From positions 3,596,001 to 3,660,000 of the forward strand of contig NZ_CP139558.1 in NCBI RefSeq assembly GCF_034262375.1: a DNA stretch of 64,000 nucleotides, given 5' to 3'. Made by a program: the position numbers and the translations under genes. Positions 16,755-25,323 of this stretch are shown here, piece by piece. Below the pieces are notes generated by a model. It did not search any database. It saw nothing but the letters and a program-made list of their open reading frames with translations, and was not told where the DNA came from. How positions within the stretch are numbered: position 1 is the first letter of the stretch; every line of letters begins with the position of its first letter. The DNA is from Mucilaginibacter sabulilitoris. Lineage in GTDB: Bacteria > Bacteroidota > Bacteroidia > Sphingobacteriales > Sphingobacteriaceae.

Positions 16755-16790
16755 ACGGTACAGATTTTAGAATCTGTACCGTTTCCTTTT
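16755..16790 (+). terminator. Strong rho-independent terminator after the TMEM175 gene
   Basis: A perfect 12-bp stem (ACGGTACAGATT / AATCTGTACCGT) with a TTAG loop is followed by TTCCTTTT. It lies between two convergent genes. The T-run is on the plus side, but the stem may also stop azoR transcripts. Confidence 0.85.
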
Positions 16791-16803
16791 GCACCAGATC
16801 TTA

Positions 16804-17451
16804 TTAAGCTATGATCTTATCATTCGAAGCCATTTCGGCTATTTTAGAATAAACATCTTTTTTAGATTGTTCATATACCTCCTGGTCAAATGCGCTTCCA
16901 TTTAATGCGATCTCCTGGATATCTGTAAGGCCCATGATTTTAAAAACCGTTTTGAGGTACTCAGTCTGAAAATTCATGTGTGCGTAATATTCGTCTCTTT
17001 CGTAACCCGCGTTTCCTCTGCTAAATAGCAGGTAAACTTTTTTATCCTTTAATAGGCCCCTATATGGGTTTTTCGGATCATCAGGTCGCATTTTTACGGT
17101 TTCATTAGCTCTTATCACCTGGTCTAAATAAGCTTTTAATACACTCGGGATGGACCAATTATACATGGGAGTTCCTAAAACAATCACGTCGGCGGCTTTA
17201 ATCTCGGCAATGTACATATCGCTGATTTTCAATATGTCGATTTCTTCTTCAGTTCTCAACTCAGCAGGTTTAAATGTGGCTGAAATCCAAAGCTCGGATA
17301 CATGCGGTATGGGTTCCCGGCCAACCTCGCGATGGTGGATCGTGTAATCAGGATTAGCTTCCATCCACTTGGTGGCAAACAGTTTTGTAAGATCTCTGGT
17401 GACTGAACGTTCGCCTCTGGGACTCGCGTTAATAATCAATAAATTTTTCAT
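16804..17451 (-). CDS. azoR: FMN-dependent NADH-azoreductase
   Basis: Flavodoxin-like NAD(P)H:quinone/azo oxidoreductase of 215 residues. It shows the phosphate-binding start LLIINASPRGERSVTR, the flavin loop TPMYNWSIPSVLKAYLDQVIR, and LFSRGNAGY for the second flavin contact. It is cytoplasmic and probably removes quinones as part of an electrophile response. It diverges from the second MocR-type regulator, with an inverted repeat at 17501-17525 between them, so it is a likely target of that regulator. Confidence 0.92.
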   Translation of the reverse strand: MKNLLIINASPRGERSVTRDLTKLFATKWMEANPDYTIHHREVGREPIPHVSELWISATFKPAELRTEEEIDILKISDMYIAEIKAADVIVLGTPMYNWSIPSVLKAYLDQVIRANETVKMRPDDPKNPYRGLLKDKKVYLLFSRGNAGYERDEYYAHMNFQTEYLKTVFKIMGLTDIQEIALNGSAFDQEVYEQSKKDVYSKIAEMASNDKIIA

Positions 17452-17500
17452 TTTCTTCTGTTTAATTCAAACAAAGGCCGGCCCTTGCTATATATATTGT

Positions 17501-17544
17501 ATCGTATGATTAGTTATCATATGATGGTGATTGTAATATATTTG
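17501..17544 (+). promoter_or_regulatory. Dyad operator and -7 box between azoR and the second MocR gene
   Basis: ATCGTATGAT and ATCATATGAT surround TAGTT (17501-17525). Each arm is almost a palindrome itself, so the site is both an inverted and a direct repeat. TATATTTG at 17537-17544 fits the Bacteroidota -7 box TAnnTTTG for the MocR gene, placing the dyad over the -33 region. Autoregulation and control of azoR are inferred. Confidence 0.45.
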
Positions 17545-17652
17545 TGCAATGCAAAATTAAATACGACTGCTCATAGCTTTGGGTACCAACTTTTGATAGT
17601 CAGAGTGACCAGGGCAGTTTGATGTTTTGTGGTATAACTTACTTGGTCTATT

Positions 17653-19125
17653 ATGCTTCCTTTTAAAACTTTGTTAAACATCGACAAAAAGAGTCCTGAA
17701 GCGGTATACAGGCAGATTGCTTCGCAGCTTGTTCTGTTAATTCAAAAAGGAATATTGATGCCCGATATGCAATTACCTAGTACCCGCTTGTTGGCGGCGG
17801 AGCTCGGTTTGCATCGTAAAACTATAATGGCGGCATACAACGATCTGATAACGGAAGATTGGATAATCGGTAGAGAAAGGAAAGAATATAAAGTGTCAAC
17901 TCTTCTAACTATTATAAAACCACGGGCATATGCTAATAAAGCTAAATCAAGTTATAAGACTAAATCGACATTTGTATTTGATAAATTGGACCATGTGCCG
18001 TCGTTAACTCAAATAACCTCTGATTTTAAGGTTATTATAAATGATGGTTTCCCTGATGTTAATATATTCCCGGTTGAAAAGGTTTCGGCCGAATACAAAA
18101 GGCTCCTTACTCATCAAAACTTAACAAAAGCCTCCATAAGCTGGAATAATACCGGTAATCAAGTTTTTAAGGAGGCTTTATCATTATTTCTGAATGATAC
18201 CCGTGGTCTAAACATTGAACCAGAAAATCTGATGGTTACCCGGGGCGCTCAAATGGCCATCTACACGGCTGCTTCATTATTAATAAAACCCGGAGATAAG
18301 GTTCTAGTAACCAACCCGAGCTATTTTTTTGCTGATGCGATCTTCAGACAGCTCGGTGCGCAACTAGTAACTATTCCGGTAGATAGCGAAGGTGCTGATG
18401 TGGAGGCTATAGCGGATGCGTTAGAAAACAACGATATAAAACTGTTGTACATTATCCCACATCACCATCATCCGACAACCGTTACGTTAAGCTCTGCACG
18501 TCGCACTAAACTCCTCGAGCTTATTAGAATTAACCGACTAACTGTTATTGAGGATGATTATGATTACGATTTTCAATATCAATATAGCCCATATCTACCC
18601 CTGGCAAGTGGTGCCCACGAAGGCAATGTGATTTATATAGGCTCGCTTACTAAAGTGCTGGGTTCAAATTTCAGGCTTGGTTACATGATATCAACACCTG
18701 ATTTTTTGCGTAGCGCTTTTAAATTAAAAATGTTAATTGATTTAAAGGGCGACGCGTTGATGGAAGATACTATAGCATCACTTATGCAGAGCGGTGAATT
18801 TTCGAGGTTTATCATGAAAGCGAACAAGCTGTATAGTTCCAGATGCAACTATGCTTCAAATCTCATAGAAAGCGAACTGAGCCATTTGGTAGAATTTATG
18901 AAACCGCAAGGTGGTATGGCGCTTTGGCTAAAGTTCAATGAGAATTATCAGCTTGCCGGTGTTATTAATAAAGCCGCTGCTTTAGGATTGCAACTTACGG
19001 CAAGGCCTTATCTTAAAGGTAATGGTTTAACATACGATGCCATCCGTTTCGGATTTGCGTCCGTAAATGAACAAGAAATAGGATTTGCTGTCGATGTGCT
19101 TAAAAAAGTATCTTTTGGAAGATGA
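17653..19125 (+). CDS. MocR/PdxR-type regulator, copy 2
   Basis: Regulator of 490 residues with a GntR winged helix (residues 15-80; AVYRQIASQLVLLIQKG, then PSTRLLAAELGLHRKT) and an aminotransferase-like domain. The PLP lysine is Lys334 in IGSLTKVLGSNF, and the preceding block is VIEDDYDYDFQYQY. It shares IIPHHHHPTTVTLSSARR with the first MocR protein. It diverges from azoR and is followed 151 bp downstream by the second msrA, which carries a GTCCAAAT element. Both MocR genes in the window thus stand by an MsrA gene and a flavin reductase, which suggests a shared oxidative or electrophile signal. The effector is unknown. Confidence 0.9.
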   Translation: MLPFKTLLNIDKKSPEAVYRQIASQLVLLIQKGILMPDMQLPSTRLLAAELGLHRKTIMAAYNDLITEDWIIGRERKEYKVSTLLTIIKPRAYANKAKSSYKTKSTFVFDKLDHVPSLTQITSDFKVIINDGFPDVNIFPVEKVSAEYKRLLTHQNLTKASISWNNTGNQVFKEALSLFLNDTRGLNIEPENLMVTRGAQMAIYTAASLLIKPGDKVLVTNPSYFFADAIFRQLGAQLVTIPVDSEGADVEAIADALENNDIKLLYIIPHHHHPTTVTLSSARRTKLLELIRINRLTVIEDDYDYDFQYQYSPYLPLASGAHEGNVIYIGSLTKVLGSNFRLGYMISTPDFLRSAFKLKMLIDLKGDALMEDTIASLMQSGEFSRFIMKANKLYSSRCNYASNLIESELSHLVEFMKPQGGMALWLKFNENYQLAGVINKAAALGLQLTARPYLKGNGLTYDAIRFGFASVNEQEIGFAVDVLKKVSFGR

Positions 19126-19195
19126 ATGTCGGTTTACGCTAATTTTTCGTATGCTCATTTAGGTTGTTAAGTTTGATTAACATGGGGAAAGTGTT

Positions 19196-19236
19196 GTCCA
19201 AATCATATAATGGTCAATTAAAATACTATACTTTGG
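19196..19236 (+). promoter_or_regulatory. GTCCAAAT element upstream of msrA copy 2
   Basis: GTCCAAATCATATAATGG resembles the elements at 5161 and 6550, which stand next to the other MocR gene and its former partner. ACTATACTTTGG follows about 20 bp later and may include the -7 box. It lies 40-80 bp before the start codon. Confidence 0.4.
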
Positions 19237-19276
19237 TATTTAGTCTTCCATGTTTTAAATTTATAAAAAAAGCTAT

Positions 19277-19768
19277 ATGAAGATTGAAAAAGCCATTTTG
19301 GCCGGTGGTTGTTTTTGGGGCGTAGAGGATTTGATTAGAACGCAACCGGGTGTAATTTCAACTGTTGTTGGTTACACCGGCGGTGACACCCCTAATGCGA
19401 CCTACCGGAATCACGGCACACATGCCGAAGGAATTGAAATTACGTTTGACTCTGAGCGATTATCTTATAGAGAACTGCTCGAATATTTTTTCCAAATTCA
19501 CAACCCGACTACGCGCAACCGCCAAGGAAATGACATTGGTACCTCATATCGTTCGGCAATTTTCTTCTTGGATGAAACTCAGGAAACTATTGCGAAAGAT
19601 TTGATATCGGAGATGGAAGCGTCGGGTAAATGGCCAGGCAAAATAGTAACTGAGGTGGTTCCTGCTTCAGATTTTTGGAACGCTGAGGAAGAGCATCAAA
19701 ACTATCTACAAAAACACCCTTACGGCTATACTTGCCATTACGAGAGACCTGAATGGACATTGAAGTAA
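19277..19768 (+). CDS. msrA: Peptide-methionine (S)-S-oxide reductase MsrA, copy 2
   Basis: Second MsrA, 163 residues, with catalytic Cys12 in [21 protein letters not shown], and [14 protein letters not shown]. It differs clearly from copy 1: it lacks the short insertion around EVSTGRTGH and has a different C-terminus ending [12 protein letters not shown]. The two are therefore old paralogues, not a recent duplication. It is cytoplasmic. It follows the second MocR-type gene on the same strand, and a strong terminator follows it. Confidence 0.95.
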   Translation: MKIEKAILAGGCFWGVEDLIRTQPGVISTVVGYTGGDTPNATYRNHGTHAEGIEITFDSERLSYRELLEYFFQIHNPTTRNRQGNDIGTSYRSAIFFLDETQETIAKDLISEMEASGKWPGKIVTEVVPASDFWNAEEEHQNYLQKHPYGYTCHYERPEWTLK

Positions 19769-19805
19769 TTGTTATTTGAGATTTATTGGGTTTAGTTTTC
19801 GAATG

Positions 19806-19848
19806 CCCCATTGAATGCATTAATATGCTGTTCAATGGGGTTTTTCTT
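19806..19848 (+). terminator. Rho-independent terminator after msrA copy 2
   Basis: A perfect 10-bp stem (CCCCATTGAA / TTCAATGGGG) with a 15-base loop is followed by TTTTTCTT. Confidence 0.85.
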
Positions 19849-19999
19849 GTCGGGCTAAATTTAGCTACGTAGTTATTGCTGTAACAACGTCGGAAAGAAA
19901 TACTTATCAAGGCCTGTATTCTCTGGCTCCAGATGGCTTCTCTCCAATGAGCTTTCTTCCAAAATCAGCATATCCTTGGTCTAACGCCCAAGTGGAGAA

Positions 20000-20470
20000 A
20001 ATACCAGCATAGCATTTTTACTATCTGTTTTGATGATTTATGAGTGTAATTCATCAGCACAAACAAGGACTCAAAGGTTGGACAGCCTTTTTTCCGCGCT
20101 GGATCATGACCATACCTTCAACGGAAATGTGCTGATTACCGAAAAAGGAAAACTTATATACCAGCGATCCTGCGGGTTTGCCAGTTTTGCACCGCAAAAA
20201 AAGAACAATGAAGCCTCCGCTTTCTAAATAGGCTCCGTATCCAAAACATTTACTGCGGTAGCCGTCTTGCAGCTCCAGGGAAAAGGCAAATTAAAGATAG
20301 AGGACACATTTGTTAAATATTTTCCTGAGTTTCCATACCCAACCGTAACCATTAAACAGTTACTGGGGCATACCTCCGGTATTCCGGATAAAGAAGAATT
20401 GTTCTTCCCGATCATTGAAAAACAGCCAGAGCGTCTTTTTAGCAACTCCGACATCATCCCCGCTATGATC
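20000..20470 (+). pseudogene. Serine hydrolase (class C beta-lactamase-like), broken N-terminal part
   Basis: The frame shows a signal-peptide-like stretch (IAFLLSVLMIYECNSSAQ), then FNGNVLITEKGKLIYQ, the catalytic SxxK region as IGSVSKTFTAVAVLQL, and LLGHTSGIPDKEELFF. An in-frame TAA at 20224 breaks the protein directly before IGSVSK; a CAA to TAA change would explain it. No ATG precedes the signal peptide. Homology ends near 20460-20480, where the sequence passes into the complement of a SusC gene, so about two thirds of the enzyme is missing. It is non-functional. Confidence 0.75.
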
Positions 20471-21495
20471 CCGTCTTCTTTAAAATTATTTACGGTAAAG
20501 TTGAAGCTCGAGGTTTTGGTGCCTCCATTAATATTCAGATTTTCAGTGTGAGATAACGCGTCCCGTCCAAATACCTTGTTCTGCCAATCACTAAAAGTGT
20601 AGTTTTTGTAAATATCAAGATCATCGAACGTTCCATAAGTCTTGGTAAAAGCATCTTTGGTTGCTTGATCAGTATTGAGATTATAGATTTGGTATTGATA
20701 CTGTACATAATCATAAGGATTAAGGACTGGAAGTTCATTAGTGATCTTTCGAACACCCGCGTAACTGCTAAAAGAAACAAGCGTTCGGGCATTCCGTCCG
20801 CTTTTTGTGGTGATCAATACCACGCCATTAGCTCCCCTTGCACCATAAATAGCGGTAGAAGCAACATCTTTTAAAACATCAATAGACTGGATTTCCTGTG
20901 GCGAGATCACCGCCAGTGCATTTTCTACCTGAATGCCGTCTACGATATATAAAGGCGAGTTATCCTGAGTAATGGAACTGCCGCCTCTAACGCGTATCTG
21001 CATGTCGGCACCAGGTTTACCTTCCGTGGTTGTTACTGTAACACCGGCCAGTTTGCCTGCTAAAGCTTCCGCGGTAGTCGAAACAGGAAAGTCTCTGATA
21101 TCCTTGGCCCCAACCGAAGACACCGCGCCGGTGACCGCATTTTTGGAGACCGTGGCATAGCCGATGTTAACTACCTTGACCTCTTCAAGTACACGTGCAT
21201 CATCCTGAGACATAATGATCACGATTTCATTTTGTGACCTAACCGACACTTCCTGTGGTTTTAAGCCCACATAGGTGGCTACCAGGGTTACATTGCCGGA
21301 AGCCGGCACAATGAGTTTGAAATTACCTCCTACATCTGTTGTAGTTACGGTTTTGGTGCCCTTAACAGTCACTGTTGCCCCGACCAGTAATTCATCATCT
21401 TTACCAACAACTTTTCCGGTAACAGATCTGGTCTGTGCGAAAACGGGAAGGCAAAGCGTTAGCAACAAAAAAGTTTGCAGTAAAACTTTCTTCAT
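20460..21495 (-). pseudogene. SusC/RagA-type TonB-dependent receptor, N-terminal stump
   Basis: It starts with a signal peptide (MKKVLLQTFLLLTLCLPVFA), then a carboxypeptidase-D-like domain (VTGKVVGKDDELLVGATV), and the plug domain with SPLYIVDGIQVENALA and the SusC signature DVLKDVASTAIYGARGANG. The beta-barrel begins but breaks off after NNFKEDGI. About 345 of the usual 1000 or so residues are present. The open frame runs on to 20224 through complement of the serine hydrolase fragment, which is not part of the receptor. No SusD gene follows. The gene cannot make a working transporter. Confidence 0.8.
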
Positions 21496-21732
21496 AATTT
21501 AGGTTTTTTTTCATGTGCTGAAACCTCGAGCAAGGTTTTCAGCACGATTGGATAAATTGGTTAATTTATGCAAGCCCGATAAAAACGATATTTATGTATC
21601 GAAACAATCGATTGCGAAAGCAAACCTAAAGGAAGTTGAACGGAAAGTAAGACAATATTTGACCATTTAGGTCTAAAAATTGTCAACCTCCAATTTTATT
21701 GAGTGGCTTAACGCACTTTGGGTATGTGTAAC

Positions 21733-22392
21733 TTAAACTTTAATCAGCTTATTTTTTATAGCAAACAGTACCAGCCCTGTACGCGATTTAAGGTCAAGTT
21801 TTTGAAAAAGTGTTTCCCTGTAATTATCAATAGTATGAGGGCTCAGATTCATAACACCCGCAATTTCTTTATAAGTAAGTTCAGAACAGCATAACTCCAG
21901 AAATTTCATTTCCCTGTCCGATAACTGATTTACCTTGCCGTGTGCCTCCAGCTGATCGTCCTGTACAGACCTGATCAGTTTACCGGATACAAGATTGTTT
22001 AAATAAAACCCATGGTTAACAACGGTTTGAATGGCCACTACCAGATCGGCTGTTTTTGACTCTTTAAGCAAATAACCACTTGCCCCGCTTTTGATCATTC
22101 CAATGATGGGAGCATCGTCCTCAAACATGCTTAAAGCCAGCACTTTTATCTGCGGGTGGTTTTTTTTTAGCCACTGCGTTGATTCGTACCCATTCATAAC
22201 CGGCATAGTAATATCCATTAATATTACCTCCGGTAAGGTATCAGGAACCAGTTTATTTATCATTTCTTCGCCATTGGCTGCATCAAACACCACCTCAATT
22301 TCATTCAGTTCCGAAAGCAGGCTTGCTACTCCATTCCTGAACAGGGTATGATCATCAATTATGGCAATACGGATACTTTTATCCTGCTGCAT
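21733..22392 (-). CDS. NarL/FixJ-type response regulator
   Basis: Response regulator of 219 residues: receiver domain with phospho-acceptor Asp60 (VILMDITMPVMNG) and conserved Lys in LLKESKTADL, then a LuxR-type helix-turn-helix (LSDREMKFLELCC, then YKEIAGVMNLSPHTIDNYR). It is separated by 3 bp from the kinase gene upstream and is cotranscribed with it. It probably controls surface or secretion genes nearby. A 23-bp element shared by the two divergent control regions at 24.5 and 45.8 kb is a candidate binding site, though this is inference. Confidence 0.9.
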   Translation of the reverse strand: MQQDKSIRIAIIDDHTLFRNGVASLLSELNEIEVVFDAANGEEMINKLVPDTLPEVILMDITMPVMNGYESTQWLKKNHPQIKVLALSMFEDDAPIIGMIKSGASGYLLKESKTADLVVAIQTVVNHGFYLNNLVSGKLIRSVQDDQLEAHGKVNQLSDREMKFLELCCSELTYKEIAGVMNLSPHTIDNYRETLFQKLDLKSRTGLVLFAIKNKLIKV

Positions 22393-22395
22393 ACT

Positions 22396-23208
22396 TTATG
22401 GTTTTTTAGGTATTTTTATCAGTACCTCTGTTCCTTTTCCGGGCACCGAGTTAAACGTTGCTTTGCCGCCAAGCATAGCTGCCCTTCTTTGTATGGTATG
22501 TAAACCCATACCATTGGTCTCCTTCATTTTTTCATCAATTACAAAACCCAGCCCGTTGTCTTTTATCGTCAAGCCGGTTCCCTGATCAGATTGCTCAAGG
22601 TCAACACTTATGGTTGTAGCTTTTGCATGCTTTATTACATTGTTTATGATTTCCTGAAACAGCCTGAACAATATAATGTCGTTATCTGTTTGCTTCGGAT
22701 CTACCTCATAGTTATCATTTTTAAAATGGATCTGGTATATCCCGGTTTTATTTAGCCATTCCAGTTCAAATCCAATAGCAGTTTTCAATCCTTTGCTTAT
22801 AAGCTCTTTACCATACAATAAGCGCGTAAGCTGCCGCAGCTCCTTAATACACCGGCTTGTAAGTTGCTCGGCCCTTTCTACTTTCTCTAACGCCTTAGCT
22901 GTTTCATTGATATTTATAGACGTTAATGTAATAGTGGTGAGACTAAGCAATTGCCCAATATTATCGTGCAGTTCTGATGCTACATTTTGCAGCGTTTGCT
23001 CCTGGACTTCCATTTGGGTCTTAAGCAACTCATTTTCAAAACTTTGTCTTAGTTTTTCCTTTTCCTCGGCGTGGGCCCGCTTTTTACGATTATAGGAAAT
23101 AACATATAATATTAAAAACAGCGGCGCTATCAGAAAAATGACTGAAGTTAATCCGACGAGGGAGTATATATCCGTTGAAGATATCTGCATATAAAAGCGT
23201 ATGACCAA
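22396..23208 (-). CDS. HisKA_3-type sensor histidine kinase with one membrane helix
   Basis: Kinase of 270 residues (264 if it starts at the Met codon at 23190). One transmembrane helix (residues 17-38), a short coiled-coil stretch, the HisKA_3 dimerisation motif ASELHDNIGQLLS with phospho-acceptor His81, and a GHKL ATPase domain with N-box EIINNVIKHA and G-box DNGLGF / TNGMGLHTIQRRA. There is no sizeable periplasmic sensor domain, so sensing may come through the overlapping membrane protein gene upstream. Its 5' end overlaps that gene by 43-61 bp, which suggests translational coupling. Confidence 0.88.
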   Translation of the reverse strand: MVIRFYMQISSTDIYSLVGLTSVIFLIAPLFLILYVISYNRKKRAHAEEKEKLRQSFENELLKTQMEVQEQTLQNVASELHDNIGQLLSLTTITLTSININETAKALEKVERAEQLTSRCIKELRQLTRLLYGKELISKGLKTAIGFELEWLNKTGIYQIHFKNDNYEVDPKQTDNDIILFRLFQEIINNVIKHAKATTISVDLEQSDQGTGLTIKDNGLGFVIDEKMKETNGMGLHTIQRRAAMLGGKATFNSVPGKGTEVLIKIPKKP

Positions 23209-23816
23209 AAACTGTACAAAATGATATTTAATATGCTATAAACAATATACCTGATAGAGTTACCGAATAAGATATGTGTATCCTTAATGAGATAATTAAA
23301 AAATATATTACAGGCAGTGCTTCCAAAATAAAAAAACAATGCCCCGTTAACCCACCAAAACGGCGCGTAAGTGCTTAAGCGTATATATTTTTCGTCCATA
23401 AGCATGAGGTAATAAAAGTATAATGCAACGAACACAAACACTATTGACATTACTGATGCTGTATAAAATAAAAACTGCCCCATATGGTTTATAATGAGCT
23501 CAGTGATATACATTGTTATAAAAATAGCCAGCCAGGTAATTACATACGGAAGCAAGTTTTTATACGCCCTAAAAAGGTAATAATAGAAAAAAGTGACTGT
23601 GCCGTACTCAGCCAGTAGCGAAAGGTTATAAACCGGATAATTATGAAGGTGTAACCCAACCCGTATATAAATGCCAGCTACTTCTGTACTACAGGTTAAT
23701 AGCATGTAAAAAATGAACAGCCTCCATGCCGGGCTTTTGTCTTTTGCTAAAAAAAACAAGCTGGCAATAAGGCATACAAATTCCGATATTGTGTTAACGG
23801 TGAAGTAGCTGGCCAT
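23148..23816 (-). CDS. Polytopic membrane protein, possible sensory partner of the kinase
   Basis: A 222-residue protein made almost entirely of hydrophobic segments, about seven predicted helices, with many aromatic residues (TVTFFYYYLFRAYKNLL; FVFVALYFYYLMLM). I do not recognise a family with a known role. Similar seven-helix proteins are often found directly before HisKA_3 kinases in Bacteroidota. Overlap with the kinase gene and the 3-bp gap to the lipoprotein gene upstream make a four-gene operon: lipoprotein, membrane protein, kinase, regulator. A signal-sensing role for this protein is inferred from context. Confidence 0.7.
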   Translation of the reverse strand: MASYFTVNTISEFVCLIASLFFLAKDKSPAWRLFIFYMLLTCSTEVAGIYIRVGLHLHNYPVYNLSLLAEYGTVTFFYYYLFRAYKNLLPYVITWLAIFITMYITELIINHMGQFLFYTASVMSIVFVFVALYFYYLMLMDEKYIRLSTYAPFWWVNGALFFYFGSTACNIFFNYLIKDTHILFGNSIRYIVYSILNIILYSFWSYAFICRYLQRIYTPSSD

Positions 23817-23819
23817 ATT

Positions 23820-24398
23820 TTAGTTATCCAGTAAAGTAGCACCTATATCTTTGCATTTTGCCGGTGGCGGGCACAATTCACCACGGTTTTCCGGAACAGC
23901 CATTACTATAAACCCATGTCCCCTTGGGTTAGAATTGATTGAATTAGTGTAATAATCTACATGGTTACCATTAATGTATTGCGTTGAAACCATAATCAAT
24001 GTATTATAGCCCCAATATGCCCGCTCTGGTTGGTTGGGTTGTTTTTTACTGATGTATTCTTTATCGTATGTGGACAGATAAAATCTTATCCCATCGCCGT
24101 GTTCTTGTTCTATCTGGTCAGCAAGTGCTCTTAACCTTTGGGCGCTAAACCATATACAACGCGTATCGGGCAAAGTATCTGTTGCTAGTTTTTTTTCACC
24201 ATCAGTCGTTATTTTTTTTACAACTCCGGCACGTGGGGCATAATTTTGAACATATTTTTTGGCTATTTTATAACTCAGCATATCAGAATCAGGTATGGCT
24301 GATTTCATTTCACTTTTTGGGGCCTCCCTTTGTGTACAGGCGCTCATAAACAAAATAGCGAGTGTAATGACACATAAGATGTTCTTCTTTTTTTTCAT
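23820..24398 (-). CDS. Lipoprotein of unknown function heading the two-component operon
   Basis: A 192-residue protein from ATG 24398, with a lipoprotein signal (MKKKKNILCVITLAILF, then lipobox MSAC). In-frame starts at 24446 and 24422 would add a polar extension before the signal, so the shorter form is preferred. The mature part is polar with no repeats and contains IRFYLSTYDKEYI and GYNTLIMVSTQY, a pattern seen in unassigned Bacteroidota proteins. It would sit in the cell envelope. It may supply the sensed signal to the membrane protein and kinase that follow. Confidence 0.7.
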   Translation of the reverse strand: MKKKKNILCVITLAILFMSACTQREAPKSEMKSAIPDSDMLSYKIAKKYVQNYAPRAGVVKKITTDGEKKLATDTLPDTRCIWFSAQRLRALADQIEQEHGDGIRFYLSTYDKEYISKKQPNQPERAYWGYNTLIMVSTQYINGNHVDYYTNSINSNPRGHGFIVMAVPENRGELCPPPAKCKDIGATLLDN

Positions 24399-24512
24399 AA
24401 AGGTTAATAATTGGTTTTTCATAATAATTAATTGATTTAATACCAAATTGCTTATTTATTTTCTAAAAACCTATTAGGAAAATGCCTTTTTTTAACCCGG
24501 AAAAGACTGAAT

Positions 24513-24535
24513 AAAAAAGCTGTTTTCACCCTATA
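24513..24535. promoter_or_regulatory. Shared 23-bp element, copy 1 (core AGCTGTTTTCACCCT)
   Basis: The element lies between the divergent lipoprotein operon and the Vps62/RHS genes. The reverse complement of 45804-45826 matches it at 22 of 23 positions, and that copy lies between the tail-collar gene row and the hydroxylase/sulfotransferase genes. A shorter related copy is at 45841-45854. Downstream of both copies a TTTTCGTAAA stretch occurs shortly before the plus-strand start codon (near 24564 and 45889). A shared regulator site is inferred. Confidence 0.55.
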
Positions 24536-24603
24536 AAATAAGAGTTGTTGCATTGAAATTTGTTTTCGTAAAAATTAATATTTAACCTTTAAGAAACAAA
24601 AGT

Positions 24604-25227
24604 ATGAGCACACTCACTATTCCAACCGTACTTCGGTCGGCAGCAAAAGGCACAGCGAAAACAGCAGAATCGGGCGAACCATCATTGTATGTAAGCTATA
24701 CCAGCAACTACAACTTTATATACAATGACCAGGGCTCGGGATCCGATGGGGATGTTGGTATCTGGAGACCATCTCCTACAGACAATAATTATTTTATTGT
24801 AGGCGATTACGCACAAGGCAATTACGGAGCACCTTCTGGTTCATCCCTTATTGTAACAGCAGTAAATGACGATCCGGATTATCCATTACTAAAAGCTCCT
24901 ATACGTTATGACCAGGTGTGGAATGACAAAGGAAGCGGCGGCGATTATGATGGTTCTATCTGGCGCCCGGTAGCGCCCGATGGTTATGTAGTATTAGGCT
25001 GTGTCGCCGCACTCGGCTACGACGCGCCTGCCATACCTAACTACCGCTGCATCCGTAAAGACATGGTAACCGATGCCGCCGTTGGTTCACTCATCTGGAG
25101 CGACAAAGGATCAGGTGCAGATAATGACGTATCATTATGGCAGGTTCAGGGTGTTACAGGCGCATTTGTAGCCCAGGGAAATTATAATCCGTACACCGGG
25201 CCTTGCTTTAAACTGGCAACTATCTAA
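24604..25227 (+). CDS. Vps62-domain (DUF946-like) protein
   Basis: A 207-residue protein with two or three repeats of the pattern W.DKGSG.D.D.S.WRP, followed by G.V..G.Y..P, as in the Vps62/DUF946 family of eukaryotic vacuolar-sorting-like proteins and a few bacterial proteins. Repeats are visible at about residues 40-80, 100-145 and 158-205. The biochemical role of the domain is not established. There is no classical signal peptide, and the first 25 residues are small and polar. It directly precedes the giant SpvB/RHS gene on the same strand, with a terminator between them. It may be an accessory or ligand-binding partner of that protein. Confidence 0.7.
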   Translation: MSTLTIPTVLRSAAKGTAKTAESGEPSLYVSYTSNYNFIYNDQGSGSDGDVGIWRPSPTDNNYFIVGDYAQGNYGAPSGSSLIVTAVNDDPDYPLLKAPIRYDQVWNDKGSGGDYDGSIWRPVAPDGYVVLGCVAALGYDAPAIPNYRCIRKDMVTDAAVGSLIWSDKGSGADNDVSLWQVQGVTGAFVAQGNYNPYTGPCFKLATI

Positions 25228-25257
25228 ACCTTATACCTAAACCTACACTACGTGTTT

Positions 25258-25296
25258 AACCGGCAGCAACGCACATGTGTACTGCCGGTTTTTTAT
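25258..25296 (+). terminator. Terminator or attenuator between the Vps62 and RHS genes
   Basis: A 9-bp stem (AACCGGCAG / CTGCCGGTT) is followed by TTTTTTATTT. Being only 28 bp before the RHS gene, it would lower or regulate read-through into it. Confidence 0.75.
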
Positions 25297-25323
25297 TTAA
25301 TATAAACCTAAAAATCATCTATC

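Noticed and set aside
20224..20460. C-terminal extension of the SusC frame
   Set aside because: These codons are the complement of the serine hydrolase fragment; the frame is open by chance after the deletion junction.
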